Shown here one piece after another: positions 23,645 through 31,715 of a stretch of DNA of 64,000 nucleotides. The stretch lies in the IMG/VR virus record IMGVR_UViG_3300029914_000023, positions 1 to 64,000 of that record; one strand, given 5' to 3'. Made by a program: the position numbers and the translations under genes. The stretch is from a virus. Position 1 is the first letter of the stretch. Every line of letters begins with the position of its first letter. The notes below the pieces were generated by a model. It was not told where the DNA came from. It saw only the letters and a list, made by a program, of their open reading frames with translations, and did no database searches.

Positions 23645-26073
23645 GAATCACCGATCTCAACTGCGACCGGCAGACTTAGACCCTTTAGTTCTGGCCACGG
23701 CTGGGTCATAACCGTCCGGAGTGTACCCACAACAGCAGCTACCACTTCCGGTTTGCAGTCCACCACAAGTTCGTCGTGGACCTGAATGAACAGGATTGCA
23801 CCTTCAGGCAGCGGCTGGAGCACAGGGCAAACCTTACGCGCCCACTCTTCCGGCCATCCAATGCGCTCGTACATCATCCCAATCATGGCGCGGAAGATAA
23901 CGTCTGCCGCTGTTGACTGGGGATAGAAGCTGACGGCTTCTGGACCTGAACCGCTGGTCCATATCCATAGCTTCCGATGGAACGGATTCTCAACCCGCCC
24001 AGTTCTGTTAGCCTCGCCCATCACTCGATTCTGCCAAGTAATAGTGTCAGCGATCTCAGCCTTCCACGCAGCCTGAACCTTCTTGACTGTGTTGAAGTCC
24101 ATATCGAACTGTTCGGAAATCTTACGTGCACCCATCACTCGGTCAGAACCGTGGACGATGATCTTGCAGATCGCGTAAGGCGAATCCTTGTCGTGCGACT
24201 TCTCGACCTGATCGTAAGGGATGTCGAAGAACTTCGACACCAGATACTTGTGCTCGGAGAACTTGGGGTCCTCTAAGCGAATTGCCCGAGCCTTGTCATT
24301 GGCCAAGAAGCAGGTGAGACGGTTCTCGATTCCAGAGAAGTCAGCCGCTACGATCTTCCCGCCAGGAAAGCGAGAGACGTACATGTACCGGACTTTGCCC
24401 GGCTGATTCTGGATGTTCGGTCCCGAAGAACTGAGACGACCAGCAGCGGTTCCGTGGACATTGAAGGATGGGTGGAGTTCGTCCTTACCCTCTAGGTCTT
24501 CCTTAGCAAAGCCTGAAAGTAGCGTAGCGAACTTACTCATCTCTTTCAACAGCTTCAGAACTGGATGCTTAGTCTTGTGGTACAGCTTGTCCAAGGCACC
24601 CTTGTCTGTCGTCGGTTCTTTAGTCTTGATGTGACGCTGAACGGGTAGTCCGAGAGTCTCGTAAAGGTACTTCTTCTTCACGTCCGAACTACGCCAAGGA
24701 GTGATTTTCTCCTGATACTCTTGGTAGACAAACTTGACGGGCTTGCCCTTGTCATTCACCGTGCCCGGTGGTGCAGGCAAACGCTTGCGCCGGGTAACGT
24801 AGAAAGCCTTGAGTTCATCGGGGAGTTGCTTCTCAAGCTCCTCAATCTGCTTCAGATAGTCAAGCCGAAGTTCCTTGAGGCGATTCCCGTTCATGGTTAC
24901 GCCAGCGTCAGTCATGCTCTTGCAGATCAACGCTAACGGCCAAGAGATATATGTGTACACATCTAATAGATGTGCTTGCTCAAGTAGTTCCTTGAGCGGT
25001 TGGAAACAACGAAAGGTGACATCGGTATCACGCGCGTTGTAAATCTCGAAGATCGCCTTGTCAGCTTTCCACGCGCCTTTGTTAGTGAACTGCTTACCGA
25101 TGAACTCCAAGTCATGCGGGAACTGGGGGAAGCGTAGGTGGTGCATCAACATGGTGTCCCAGACCTTGCATTCCTTCGGCCCGCGAATCGTAATACCCTG
25201 CCGCTTCAGAATCGGGAGATCGAACTGCAAGCAGTTCTGACCGATTACTTCTGTCGCAGAATGGAATATACGCCGCAACTCAGTAATATACTCGCCGGTA
25301 AAAGGGACAACCAAGGAGTGATACGGAGTTGCTGACAAACCGACCATGCTAACATCGTCGTGATTCCAGCGATTGCATTCAAGATCAAAAGCAAACTTCG
25401 TTGCTCTAAACGCCTTAACTTGTTCCAGCGTTGGATAGATGTCATAGTGCTCTGGCTCAACCTCCAGCGTCTTTCGCAAATCATTAATCACGACCGGAAT
25501 CATATCCTGCTCACGCGCGATATGCAACGGATGGAAAGTCGGAATAGCAATCGGAGTGGGGCCAAGGGATTCGACGGGCAGCAACGACCCCCGCCATGTT
25601 GAAACCCCACCCGATTTTTTAAGAAGGAATTTAAGAGGCTTATCCCCAAAAGTATCTATACGTTCCCAGGGACGGCTCTTCAAGAAAGGTTCTACATGAT
25701 GCTCTATACAATGGGCCACGGCCTTAAAAGCATCACTGTCTGTAATATAAGTTCTAGACTCTTTATCAGTTGGAAATTGATGCTCGGGTACTGGAATAGA
25801 ACTCTTATGGTGGCATTGAATCACATGACAAGCTGAATTATCAGCTTCTTTTAATCCCGCTTTTCCATAAAAGACTTTAAGCCAACGCCCCGAACCACCG
25901 GAAAAACACTGTCCGCTTTCGGCATCTGCTTGTCCGGGAGCTTCTCCAATTTCCAGTCGAAGATTATTTCCCTCACGCGGAGGAATAAAGACCCGCTCTG
26001 GATACTGAGACCGCAGAGGGCAGCCTTCGCACCCTGATACTTCACTTACTGTTCTAAGCGTTCCTGAACTAAT
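23626..26073 (-). CDS. Uracil-DNA glycosylase (family 4-like) fused to family A DNA polymerase
   Basis: Residues about 12-195 carry a glycosylase module: CEGCPLR with two Fe-S cysteines, GEAPG, later cysteines (QC, AHC) and HPLHIAR. A 3'-5' exonuclease follows (FAFDLECN at about 230; GQNCLQFDLPIL; YNARDTD), then a family A polymerase with motif A (ADFSGIENR), a divergent motif B (CKIIVHG) and motif C (QVHDELVVD). No ATG, GTG or TTG opens the glycosylase part. An ATT at 26073 with GGAGG 10 bases upstream fits; GTG at 25824 would remove the first half of the glycosylase. It is the replicative polymerase. Confidence 0.8.
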   Translation of the reverse strand: MSSGTLRTVSEVSGCEGCPLRSQYPERVFIPPREGNNLRLEIGEAPGQADAESGQCFSGGSGRWLKVFYGKAGLKEADNSACHVIQCHHKSSIPVPEHQFPTDKESRTYITDSDAFKAVAHCIEHHVEPFLKSRPWERIDTFGDKPLKFLLKKSGGVSTWRGSLLPVESLGPTPIAIPTFHPLHIAREQDMIPVVINDLRKTLEVEPEHYDIYPTLEQVKAFRATKFAFDLECNRWNHDDVSMVGLSATPYHSLVVPFTGEYITELRRIFHSATEVIGQNCLQFDLPILKRQGITIRGPKECKVWDTMLMHHLRFPQFPHDLEFIGKQFTNKGAWKADKAIFEIYNARDTDVTFRCFQPLKELLEQAHLLDVYTYISWPLALICKSMTDAGVTMNGNRLKELRLDYLKQIEELEKQLPDELKAFYVTRRKRLPAPPGTVNDKGKPVKFVYQEYQEKITPWRSSDVKKKYLYETLGLPVQRHIKTKEPTTDKGALDKLYHKTKHPVLKLLKEMSKFATLLSGFAKEDLEGKDELHPSFNVHGTAAGRLSSSGPNIQNQPGKVRYMYVSRFPGGKIVAADFSGIENRLTCFLANDKARAIRLEDPKFSEHKYLVSKFFDIPYDQVEKSHDKDSPYAICKIIVHGSDRVMGARKISEQFDMDFNTVKKVQAAWKAEIADTITWQNRVMGEANRTGRVENPFHRKLWIWTSGSGPEAVSFYPQSTAADVIFRAMIGMMYERIGWPEEWARKVCPVLQPLPEGAILFIQVHDELVVDCKPEVVAAVVGTLRTVMTQPWPELKGLSLPVAVEIGDSWGDCQ

Positions 26074-26567
26074 TGTTTCAAGTCCTCCCAGGCTACGGGA
26101 GTGTAGTCAACAACTTCCACACTCACATTCACATACTGCTTTCCGAAGTGGTCAGGTCCGACATTGTTGTGGACATGCCCATGCACATTGGCTATCGCTT
26201 TACCTAGACTCAGAGGATGAATCGGGATGTGGGATAGCAGCAACTTGTCAAGCAGCCGGGTAGAGTAGATGTCCTCGAAGTACGGCTGATACAGCCGCAT
26301 GTTCGGGTAGTCGTGGTTGCCAAGGATCAACCGCTTGCGCCCCTGCAACCGGCCAAGCAGTGTCCAGTCATCGCCCTTAACGATCAGATCGCCAAGGTGG
26401 TATATCTTGTCTTCGGGCCTAACAACTGAGTTCCAGCGTTCGATCATGTGTTCGTTCATCTGATCGACATCCTCGAACACACGGAGCGACTGCCCTTCTA
26501 CATTCTTGAAGTTCAAGATGTTCTTGTGCCCGAAGTGTGTATCGCTGATAACGAAGATGTTAGCCAT
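26046..26567 (-). CDS. Calcineurin-like metallophosphoesterase (YfcE/MJ0936-like)
   Basis: 173 residues with ISDTHFGHKNI, HLGDL, ILGNHD, LLSHIP and NVHGHVH. This compact single-domain form matches small phage phosphoesterases. It overlaps the proposed polymerase start. Substrate unknown. Confidence 0.85.
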   Translation of the reverse strand: MANIFVISDTHFGHKNILNFKNVEGQSLRVFEDVDQMNEHMIERWNSVVRPEDKIYHLGDLIVKGDDWTLLGRLQGRKRLILGNHDYPNMRLYQPYFEDIYSTRLLDKLLLSHIPIHPLSLGKAIANVHGHVHNNVGPDHFGKQYVNVSVEVVDYTPVAWEDLKQLVQERLEQ

Positions 26568-26742
26568 TGTAGAACCTGAGTCCTGACTTGTCCAGTGGAA
26601 TCAGTTCGCCGTCCTCAACCATCTCTTGCACGAGGTCGCGCACTTCCACGTAAGGATAGTCAGGATGCCTACGCAGAAAGGGAGCGAGAAGGAACTGTCC
26701 TTCAGGGTCGATACTGAACTTTATCTCTGATCGAAGCGGCAT
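26560..26742 (-). CDS. Small hypothetical protein
   Basis: 60 residues from ATG at 26742 with GGAGG 4 bases before it (a TTG three bases upstream is the alternative). It resembles a small winged-helix-like fold (YVEVRDLVQEMVEDGELIPLDKSGLRFY), but this is only a guess. It lies downstream of an inverted pair of 22-bp elements. Confidence 0.6.
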   Translation of the reverse strand: MPLRSEIKFSIDPEGQFLLAPFLRRHPDYPYVEVRDLVQEMVEDGELIPLDKSGLRFYNG

Positions 26743-26758
26743 CAATCCTCCGAATGTT

Positions 26759-26832
26759 GGGAGGGGTTTTAAGCCTGGTGTACCTGGCTAATGTAGTTCA
26801 GTCCAGCGCACACACCAGGCCGTAACCCCTCC
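26759..26832. repeat. Inverted pair of 22-bp elements in a leader
   Basis: A reverse copy (26759-26781) and a forward copy (26812-26832) enclose 30 bases. The outer arms agree but the middle bases do not fully match (TTAA against CGT). It lies between two leftward genes, in the 5' leader of 26560-26742. Confidence 0.75.
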
Positions 26833-26838
26833 AAGGGA

Positions 26839-27006
26839 TTAGAGCTTAACGGTCAGCTTGCCGAGTTCGGTCTTGACGGCAGCGAGGACGTTGTCCTCAG
26901 TCTGCTTCAGGAGTAGCTCGATCTTTGCCAGAAGACGTGCGCCGAAAATCTCGTCAAGCACGACGCCAGCAGCGAACACTCCGACGTATCCTAGAAATGT
27001 ACCCAT
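26839..27006 (-). CDS. Small amphipathic protein
   Basis: 55 residues, MGTFLGYVGVFAAGVVLDEIFG then a long charged helix (LLAKIELLLKQTEDNVLAAVKTEL). A short hydrophobic start suggests membrane anchoring. It lies between two phosphoesterase genes; unrecognised. Confidence 0.55.
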   Translation of the reverse strand: MGTFLGYVGVFAAGVVLDEIFGARLLAKIELLLKQTEDNVLAAVKTELGKLTVKL

Positions 27007-27008
27007 GT

Positions 27009-27650
27009 CTATACCTCAACAACAGTTGGCTCATGCACCGGATGGTATCCATCGTTCAGCATGGCTGCGTTAACAAACTTCGTGCCGTTGGCCTCTGCCT
27101 GTCCATGCCCAATGTGGACATGACCAAAGACGTGCAGTTTGGGTTTAATCATTTGGACGTAGTTCGCAAGAATTGGATCGCCATACCCACTATCGAGAAC
27201 GTGCTTCGGTGGACCGTGTGTGACAAGGATGTCACAGTTGGGAGCATAGCGCCAGTGCCGACTGGTGGTTCCGTCTAGCATGTAGGCTCTCGCGCCTGCA
27301 CGATAGAGGGGATTGAAGGGAAGGGCAGACGACCCGAACACTGTCAGCTTGCGGTCTTCTACCTCGATCTCTGTCTTGGACCCGCACAGATAAATCAGCG
27401 GGGTACGATCCTTGTACGGCTTGAACTGTTCATCGAATAGGATCGGCAATTCCGCTAAAGCGTTGTCGTGGTTCCCACCGATGACGATCTTGTACTTGTG
27501 CGGAAACTTCCGCAGCCAAGCTAAGGCGGACTGAATCTCGTGGACTTCTCCACAGAGGCTTAGATCGCCCGCATGGATAAGAATTTCGCCATCAGGCAAA
27601 TCGGACGGTTGGTTAATCCCGTGAGTATCAGATAGACATACTACTCGCAT
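27009..27650 (-). CDS. Calcineurin-like metallophosphoesterase (MPPED-like)
   Basis: 213 residues: LSDTHGIN, HAGDLS, IGGNHDNA, VTHGPP and FGHVHIGHG are the five metal-site motifs. This spacing resembles MPPED1/2-type enzymes. Third phosphoesterase of the operon and not closely similar to the other two, so probably separate acquisitions. Confidence 0.85.
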   Translation of the reverse strand: MRVVCLSDTHGINQPSDLPDGEILIHAGDLSLCGEVHEIQSALAWLRKFPHKYKIVIGGNHDNALAELPILFDEQFKPYKDRTPLIYLCGSKTEIEVEDRKLTVFGSSALPFNPLYRAGARAYMLDGTTSRHWRYAPNCDILVTHGPPKHVLDSGYGDPILANYVQMIKPKLHVFGHVHIGHGQAEANGTKFVNAAMLNDGYHPVHEPTVVEV

Positions 27651-27656
27651 CTTTCC

Positions 27657-27794
27657 TCACTTCTTGGGAGCTTTCTTCGGGAGCTTCTTGCCCTCGGAAG
27701 CGGCGTCCCATTCTTTCACCGAGACGCCCTGCTTCTCAAGTTCCTTCTTGTGCGTGTGGAAATAGGCTGCTTGCGCCTGACTCTTGTACGGCAT
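27657..27794 (-). CDS. Small conserved phage protein (YFHTHK...KEWD type)
   Basis: 45 residues, MPYKSQAQAAYFHTHKKEL...VKEWDAASEGKKLPKK. Short basic proteins with this pattern are common in phage genomes; function unknown. The start overlaps the upstream stop (TAATG). Confidence 0.7.
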   Translation of the reverse strand: MPYKSQAQAAYFHTHKKELEKQGVSVKEWDAASEGKKLPKKAPKK

Positions 27795-28219
27795 TAGGCA
27801 GCCACAGGAACCGGCTTGACCTTGAACACCGCCAACTCAGCCTTGGTGTTGGTCTCGCCCTCGTTGTTCGTGTACGTGCGGTGCTTGATGTCCGAGATGA
27901 ACTTGCCACCGGTCACACTGTTGAGGTACTCAACTGGGTCCTGCCCAGTCTCAATCGCCGTTCCCGTGTTCTTCGATAGAGCGATTTCAAGGCGTTTGAA
28001 CGCGCCGACCATTGCAGGAACCTTCTCAGGATCGCCATAAGAGAAATAAACGACCCTTCCAGCAAACTCACCCTCGTCGATCTTCGCGCCGACTTCAATC
28101 TTGTTCGGGTTCCACTGCGAATACTTCGCGCCGGATAGCAGGGCAAACACGTACTTGCCCTCCGGAATCAGTTCCATGTCCGCGCTTACACCCTGTAGAT
28201 CAATCTCATTCCAACTCAT
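27794..28219 (-). CDS. DUF669-like / ssDNA-binding candidate
   Basis: 141 residues: MSWNEIDLQGV..., LIPEGKYVFALLSGAKY, IEVGAKIDEGEFAGRVVYFSY, then DIKHRTYTNNEGETNTKAEL. The pattern of beta strands and the position in a replication operon fit the DUF669 group and related OB-type single-strand binding proteins. No other SSB is visible in the window. Moderate confidence. Confidence 0.5.
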   Translation of the reverse strand: MSWNEIDLQGVSADMELIPEGKYVFALLSGAKYSQWNPNKIEVGAKIDEGEFAGRVVYFSYGDPEKVPAMVGAFKRLEIALSKNTGTAIETGQDPVEYLNSVTGGKFISDIKHRTYTNNEGETNTKAELAVFKVKPVPVAA

Positions 28220-28284
28220 ACTTTGCTTTTCCCTTTAGTGTTTTAGAAATTGCAAAGACCCCAACAGACGCCTCTGCAAACTTG

Positions 28285-28358
28285 TGGCTCCCTCCCCACG
28301 ACTCGAACGTGGATTCGCGGCTCCAAAGACCGCTGTCCTACCATTAGACGAAAAGGGA
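28285..28358 (-). tRNA. tRNA-Gln (TTG)
   Basis: Full cloverleaf on the minus strand: acceptor TCCCTTT with GGAGGGA, anticodon loop CTTTGGA, T-arm CCACG/CGTGG with TTCGAGT, and encoded CCA. Confidence 0.9.
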
Positions 28359-28359
28359 A

Positions 28360-28436
28360 TGGTCTGGATGGAGTGATTTGAACACTCGTGGTCTCGCTCC
28401 CAAAGCGAGTGCGTGACCGGGCTACGCTACGTCCAG
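28360..28436 (-). tRNA. tRNA-Pro (TGG)
   Basis: Acceptor CTGGACG pairs with CATCCAG with one C/A mismatch. The anticodon arm is CTCGC, loop TTTGGGA, GCGAG. T-loop TTCAAAT, encoded ACCA. One base separates it from tRNA-Gln. Confidence 0.9.
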
Positions 28437-28565
28437 TTATAAAAAGTATACAGCCGCCGGGCTATGCGCCGGTTTCTCGTGCAAGAGCGAACGATTTGCT
28501 GCGACCAATTGCACTTGGTTCCGCTATTGTCGTTCCTATTAACGTCGTATATAACGGCTGTAATG
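28437..28565. other. Spacer between tRNA genes
   Basis: 129 bases with no open frame of note and no cloverleaf that I could fold. Some GC-rich inverted bits (GCCGCCGGGC/GCGCCGG). Probably processed tRNA precursor. Confidence 0.4.
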
Positions 28566-28652
28566 TGGTGTTCAGGGCGGGACTTGCACCCGCACGGGAT
28601 AAAACCCACGGCATTCTAAGTGCCGCTCGGCTGCTGATTACGACACCTGAAC
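28566..28652 (-). tRNA. tRNA-Leu (TAG)
   Basis: Acceptor GTTCAGG/CCTGAAC, anticodon stem CGGCA/TGCCG with loop CTTAGAA, long variable arm, T-arm GCGGG/CCCGC, encoded CCA. The gene abuts the stop of the HNH endonuclease gene. Confidence 0.9.
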
Positions 28653-29149
28653 TACGGAAAATTTAGGTAGGCGAATTCGCCAAAATACTCTTTTGCTGCG
28701 GAATCATAGGCTCTAGCTGCTTCTTCTCTGGTACTAAAGTAACCCAGATGCTTATGATGCCCGTTCTGTGTCATTCCAGCAACCCATTTCTTACCCGAAG
28801 CATACCAGGATACTCCCTTGTAACCAGACTTATTATCCCGTCGAGGACCGGTATTACCTTGATTCTGTTTAAGAGTTGCTTTACGTAAGTTGCTCCGTTG
28901 GTTGTTCAAGGTATCCTTGTAATCTATATGATCGACGATACCTTCGTCGGGATTAATTCCTAGAACTTCACGGTGCATATAAACCGTAATATTCTTCCTA
29001 CCCGGCTCAGTTACTTTTTGCTTGTACACGGCATAAGGCGCTCCAGTAGACGGGTTAAATTTTACATACCAAGAACGTTTGCTCAAACGTTCGTAGTCCT
29101 CGTCATCCACCCTAGCAACGTATCCGCGAGTAAGAGGTATTGTTTTCAT
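28652..29149 (-). CDS. HNH homing endonuclease with AP2-like domain
   Basis: 165 residues from MKTIPLTRGYVARVDDEDYERL. HNH core IVDHIDYKDTLNNQRSNLRKAT, then the AP2-like SGYKGVSWYASGKKWVAGM...HLGYFSTREEAARAYD. Paralogous to 23126-23644. An extension to 29209 would translate a degenerate 22-bp element and is less likely. It sits at the head of the tRNA cluster, downstream of an ECF-type promoter. Confidence 0.85.
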   Translation of the reverse strand: MKTIPLTRGYVARVDDEDYERLSKRSWYVKFNPSTGAPYAVYKQKVTEPGRKNITVYMHREVLGINPDEGIVDHIDYKDTLNNQRSNLRKATLKQNQGNTGPRRDNKSGYKGVSWYASGKKWVAGMTQNGHHKHLGYFSTREEAARAYDSAAKEYFGEFAYLNFP

Positions 29150-29196
29150 TTCAGAAAAGGGGGTCTGTGGTGGTGATTCGCTGTTGGGGCAAGTGG

Positions 29197-29294
29197 CACC
29201 AGGCACCATGTCGCAAACCCCTCAGCAAGCGTTGCATGGATTTATTAACCACTCTATAACCAAAAGCTTACAATCACCAGGCCACAAACCCCTC
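29197..29294 (+). repeat. Two forward 22-bp elements, one degenerate
   Basis: 29275-29294 is CACCAGGC, CAC, AAACCCCTC. 29197-29223 keeps both arms (CACCAGGC and AAACCCCTC) but with about 10 bases between instead of 3, and it contains ATGGTG. Both lie in the leader of the HNH/tRNA transcript. Confidence 0.65.
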
Positions 29295-29365
29295 AATCCA
29301 CTCGCCCGGATCAGTTTACATCACTGCAAACCCGCAGACAAGTGGAATGGTTTATTTCCCTTTGA

Positions 29366-29402
29366 CACTATATTAGACGCTAGAAACGTGAATTTTACCC
29401 AC
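29366..29402 (-). promoter_or_regulatory. ECF-type promoter (leftward)
   Basis: On the minus strand GTGGGTAAAA, 12 bases, GCGTCTAATATAGTG. GGGTA to CGTC is 16 bases, the architecture of ECF sigma promoters (GGAAC, N16-17, CGTC). It is one of four near-identical sites. It faces the HNH/tRNA/polymerase operon. Confidence 0.75.
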
Positions 29403-29440
29403 TTTTTCGGAAATTATTTTCTTCTTGAGGTAAGAAAATA

Positions 29441-29515
29441 TGGAGCCGTCGGCCCGACTTGAACGGGTAACCGTCTGATTACAGATCAGATGCTCTACCA
29501 TTGAGCTACGACGGC
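29441..29515 (-). tRNA. tRNA-Thr (TGT), with C33
   Basis: Acceptor GCCGTCG/CGACGGC, D-arm GCTC/GAGC, anticodon stem TCTGA/TCAGA with loop TCTGTAA, T-arm ACCCG/CGGGC, encoded CCA. The loop has C at position 33 where U is nearly universal; otherwise canonical. Confidence 0.85.
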
Positions 29516-29516
29516 T

Positions 29517-29831
29517 TTACCATAATCCATTAAAAGCGCCCGCCGCTGCGAGACGTTTCATGATCTTATCGAATCTACGGGAATGCCTACCGCTTCCTTG
29601 AACTCGGTTAAGCCGGTCTTCGATATGGGCCATCTCGTGTAGCAATGTCATGGTTCCTACCTGCGCCCACTTGCCTTTGAAGTCATCAGATAGTTCAATG
29701 AGCCGCTTGAGATGCCAGACTCGACCCCAGACCTTCGGAAGCGTGACGAATCGGACTCGATACTTGGGAAGTCGTCCCCCAAAGTACCGTCGATTCGCTA
29801 TATTGAATCGTGTGTTTGGATACCAACGCAT
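29517..29831 (-). CDS. SprT-like zinc metalloprotease
   Basis: 104 residues: RRYFGGRLPKYRVRF, a Trp-rich strand, IELSDDFKGKWAQVGTMTLLHEMAHIED. The HExxH metal site is HEMAH, and RHSRRFDKIMKRL supplies a further His. This is the SprT fold without its C-terminal zinc ribbon. Phage members may act on protein-DNA complexes or host proteins; the target is unknown. Confidence 0.8.
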   Translation of the reverse strand: MRWYPNTRFNIANRRYFGGRLPKYRVRFVTLPKVWGRVWHLKRLIELSDDFKGKWAQVGTMTLLHEMAHIEDRLNRVQGSGRHSRRFDKIMKRLAAAGAFNGLW

Positions 29832-29834
29832 AGA

Positions 29835-30005
29835 TTAACTCGCTTGCTCCATGTCACCATGCTTGTCGTGGACCCACTTCTCTATCGCAGCGAATCGCTT
29901 TCCACGCATCCAGCCGAATATCGGAGCCGCTTGAATTACGACTCCCTCATCGTTCACAAAGATGCCAGCACAAGCGTAAGACAAATCGATCCACCACAAG
30001 ATCAT
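29835..30005 (-). CDS. Small hypothetical protein
   Basis: 56 residues, MILWWIDLSYACAGIFVNDEGVVIQAAPIFGWMRGKRFAAIEKWV. It overlaps the stop of the ATPase gene. The pattern (short strand hairpin, then helix) recurs in many small phage proteins; no function can be given. Confidence 0.6.
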   Translation of the reverse strand: MILWWIDLSYACAGIFVNDEGVVIQAAPIFGWMRGKRFAAIEKWVHDKHGDMEQAS

Positions 30006-30754
30006 AGCCAGTCCTTCTCGGTTGTCTTCGGGTAGATCATACTTACAACCTTGAGGAAGTTGCAGTCCTTACCCGTAAGGACGACGTTCTTCAAGTCCTT
30101 ATTTGCTCGGCAGTCCATGAACGTCAGAGAGAACTGGTCAACGCCATCCTTCTTGATGTCCCGGTCGGCCCGGAGTTCCACCTGAACGTCGAAGCCAATA
30201 TCCCCGAAGCCCGACCGCTCAAAGCGATTCGTCTTTTGGTCGTTCACGTACTCAGGTTTCACCTTATGAGACAACACGACATTCTTCCCGCATGTAAGCA
30301 GAAGCTGTAGCAACTGGCGGAACTCCGCGTTGACCGCCGCGTACTGGATAGGCATGACCTGAGTCAGCTTGCCCAATCGGGCGACACGCAGCAAGTCCCA
30401 TAGCTCGCTACCCGTGTCAATGAAGATGCTTGGGATTGAAGGGTCTTTGATAGCTTCGCGCAGAGAGAGAATAGCTTTCTTCCACTGCTCGGCAGCCGCT
30501 CCTGCCAGAAGAGTAAAGGGTTCTCCTGGGAGCTTCTCGGTGTAGGGAATCTGTATGTCCTGAACGTACAGTGACTTACCGGCTTCTACATGCTTCTCGT
30601 AGACGCCAACCAGCCCCCAGTTCAGATTCAAGATAAAAATATCACCGGGCATCGACAGGCCGAACTCTGTCTTGCCACACTTCTGTTGCCCTTCGATAGA
30701 CATCAGGATACCCTTCGGCTTGGTATCCTTTACCAACAGGTCTTTCAACACCAA
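30002..30754 (-). CDS. RecA-like ATPase, Sak4-type (recombination)
   Basis: 250 residues. Walker A is EGQQKCGKTEFGLS (about 21-34) and Walker B-like is IPSIFIDTGSE (about 108-118). Single-domain RecA-like phage ATPases of this size include the Sak4 annealing proteins. Next upstream in the operon is a RecB-type exonuclease, the usual partner. Probably single-strand annealing or recombination-dependent replication. Confidence 0.7.
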   Translation of the reverse strand: MVLKDLLVKDTKPKGILMSIEGQQKCGKTEFGLSMPGDIFILNLNWGLVGVYEKHVEAGKSLYVQDIQIPYTEKLPGEPFTLLAGAAAEQWKKAILSLREAIKDPSIPSIFIDTGSELWDLLRVARLGKLTQVMPIQYAAVNAEFRQLLQLLLTCGKNVVLSHKVKPEYVNDQKTNRFERSGFGDIGFDVQVELRADRDIKKDGVDQFSLTFMDCRANKDLKNVVLTGKDCNFLKVVSMIYPKTTEKDWL

Positions 30755-30958
30755 CTAATCGTCCTCCTCAACCTCGGCAGACTCATCGTCAGCAACTGCG
30801 ACAGCCCCAACGACATCTACAAAGGCGTCCGAGCTATATTCGTCGATGCAATCCTGAGTTGCATTCTCCTCAGCTTCTTCCAGAGAGCGTGCAACTGTGC
30901 TATACTGCTTGACCACTTCTGCGGTGATCTCGACCAACCAATTCTTCAGTTCAGCCAT
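30755..30958 (-). CDS. Small acidic protein
   Basis: 67 residues with a helical N-terminal half (NWLVEITAEVVKQYSTVARSLEEAEENA) and a very acidic tail (DDESAEVEEDD). It lies between the exonuclease and the ATPase and overlaps the exonuclease end. An SSB-like acidic interaction tail or a modulator is possible. Confidence 0.65.
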   Translation of the reverse strand: MAELKNWLVEITAEVVKQYSTVARSLEEAEENATQDCIDEYSSDAFVDVVGAVAVADDESAEVEEDD

Positions 30959-31698
30959 TCCTTCTTTACCTCAGCCTCGCGTCTATAGATATTCACGGCA
31001 CTTTCGAACGCTCGATAGTCCCTCTCAATAGTTTCCTCTGGGAGGAGACGAGGCTCAACGATTCCGGTTTCTTTGTCAATACGAACAAGCCAGCGATGCG
31101 GAATCTTCTCACCGAACTCGTTCTCTAGCGCCCGCAGGTATGCAGCAGTCTGATAGGCGTAAGTAGAATGTAGAGACTTGCTAGTCTTCCAGTCTGGCAC
31201 GGCCAGCACTCCATTGATACGTGCGTACCAATCGCAAATACCAGCAACGCCAAGTTCCGGAATGTAGATTTGATGTTCAATTGCGATACTCTCCCACTTA
31301 ACGGATTTGACCCACTGGAGAGCTGCCTCAGCAGAACGCCGAGCGTGTGGATCGGTAGGCCAGTCGGGGTCTTCGCCTTTGAGATAGCGTTCAACCCAAT
31401 CGTGAGCGGTCGTACCGATTGATGCAGCTTCGTCGCGTGCAGCCTTCCATGCTGTCTTAGCTCCCATCAGAACGAACTCTGTGTCCTGTGGGTCTATGAA
31501 GCAAGGTTCCTCTGGCGAGGATGATTGCGGAAGGTTCGCCCGCGCGTAATCGACGGCACAATTAACGGCCCACTGCGTAATCGCGTCCCCTTTGGAGATC
31601 GCACCGAGTGCGGTCGTTACACCAAGCAGGCGTTTGCCATCGTAATAATGCCCGTGATTATTGGGATTGAATGTTAGAAGGGTTCTATCGTAGTTCAA
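30946..31698 (-). CDS. PD-(D/E)XK exonuclease (RecB/Cas4-like)
   Basis: 250 residues. The nuclease core is GICDWYARINGVLAVPDWKTSKS followed by YAYQTAAYLRAL (the D, the D-x-K and the QxxxY motifs). The N-terminal part YDGKRLLGVTTALG resembles the start of phage PDDEXK_1 proteins. It likely resects DNA ends for the Sak4-like annealer. Confidence 0.8.
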   Translation of the reverse strand: MNYDRTLLTFNPNNHGHYYDGKRLLGVTTALGAISKGDAITQWAVNCAVDYARANLPQSSSPEEPCFIDPQDTEFVLMGAKTAWKAARDEAASIGTTAHDWVERYLKGEDPDWPTDPHARRSAEAALQWVKSVKWESIAIEHQIYIPELGVAGICDWYARINGVLAVPDWKTSKSLHSTYAYQTAAYLRALENEFGEKIPHRWLVRIDKETGIVEPRLLPEETIERDYRAFESAVNIYRREAEVKKEWLN

Positions 31699-31715
31699 AG
31701 AAGCTTCCTTTTGAA

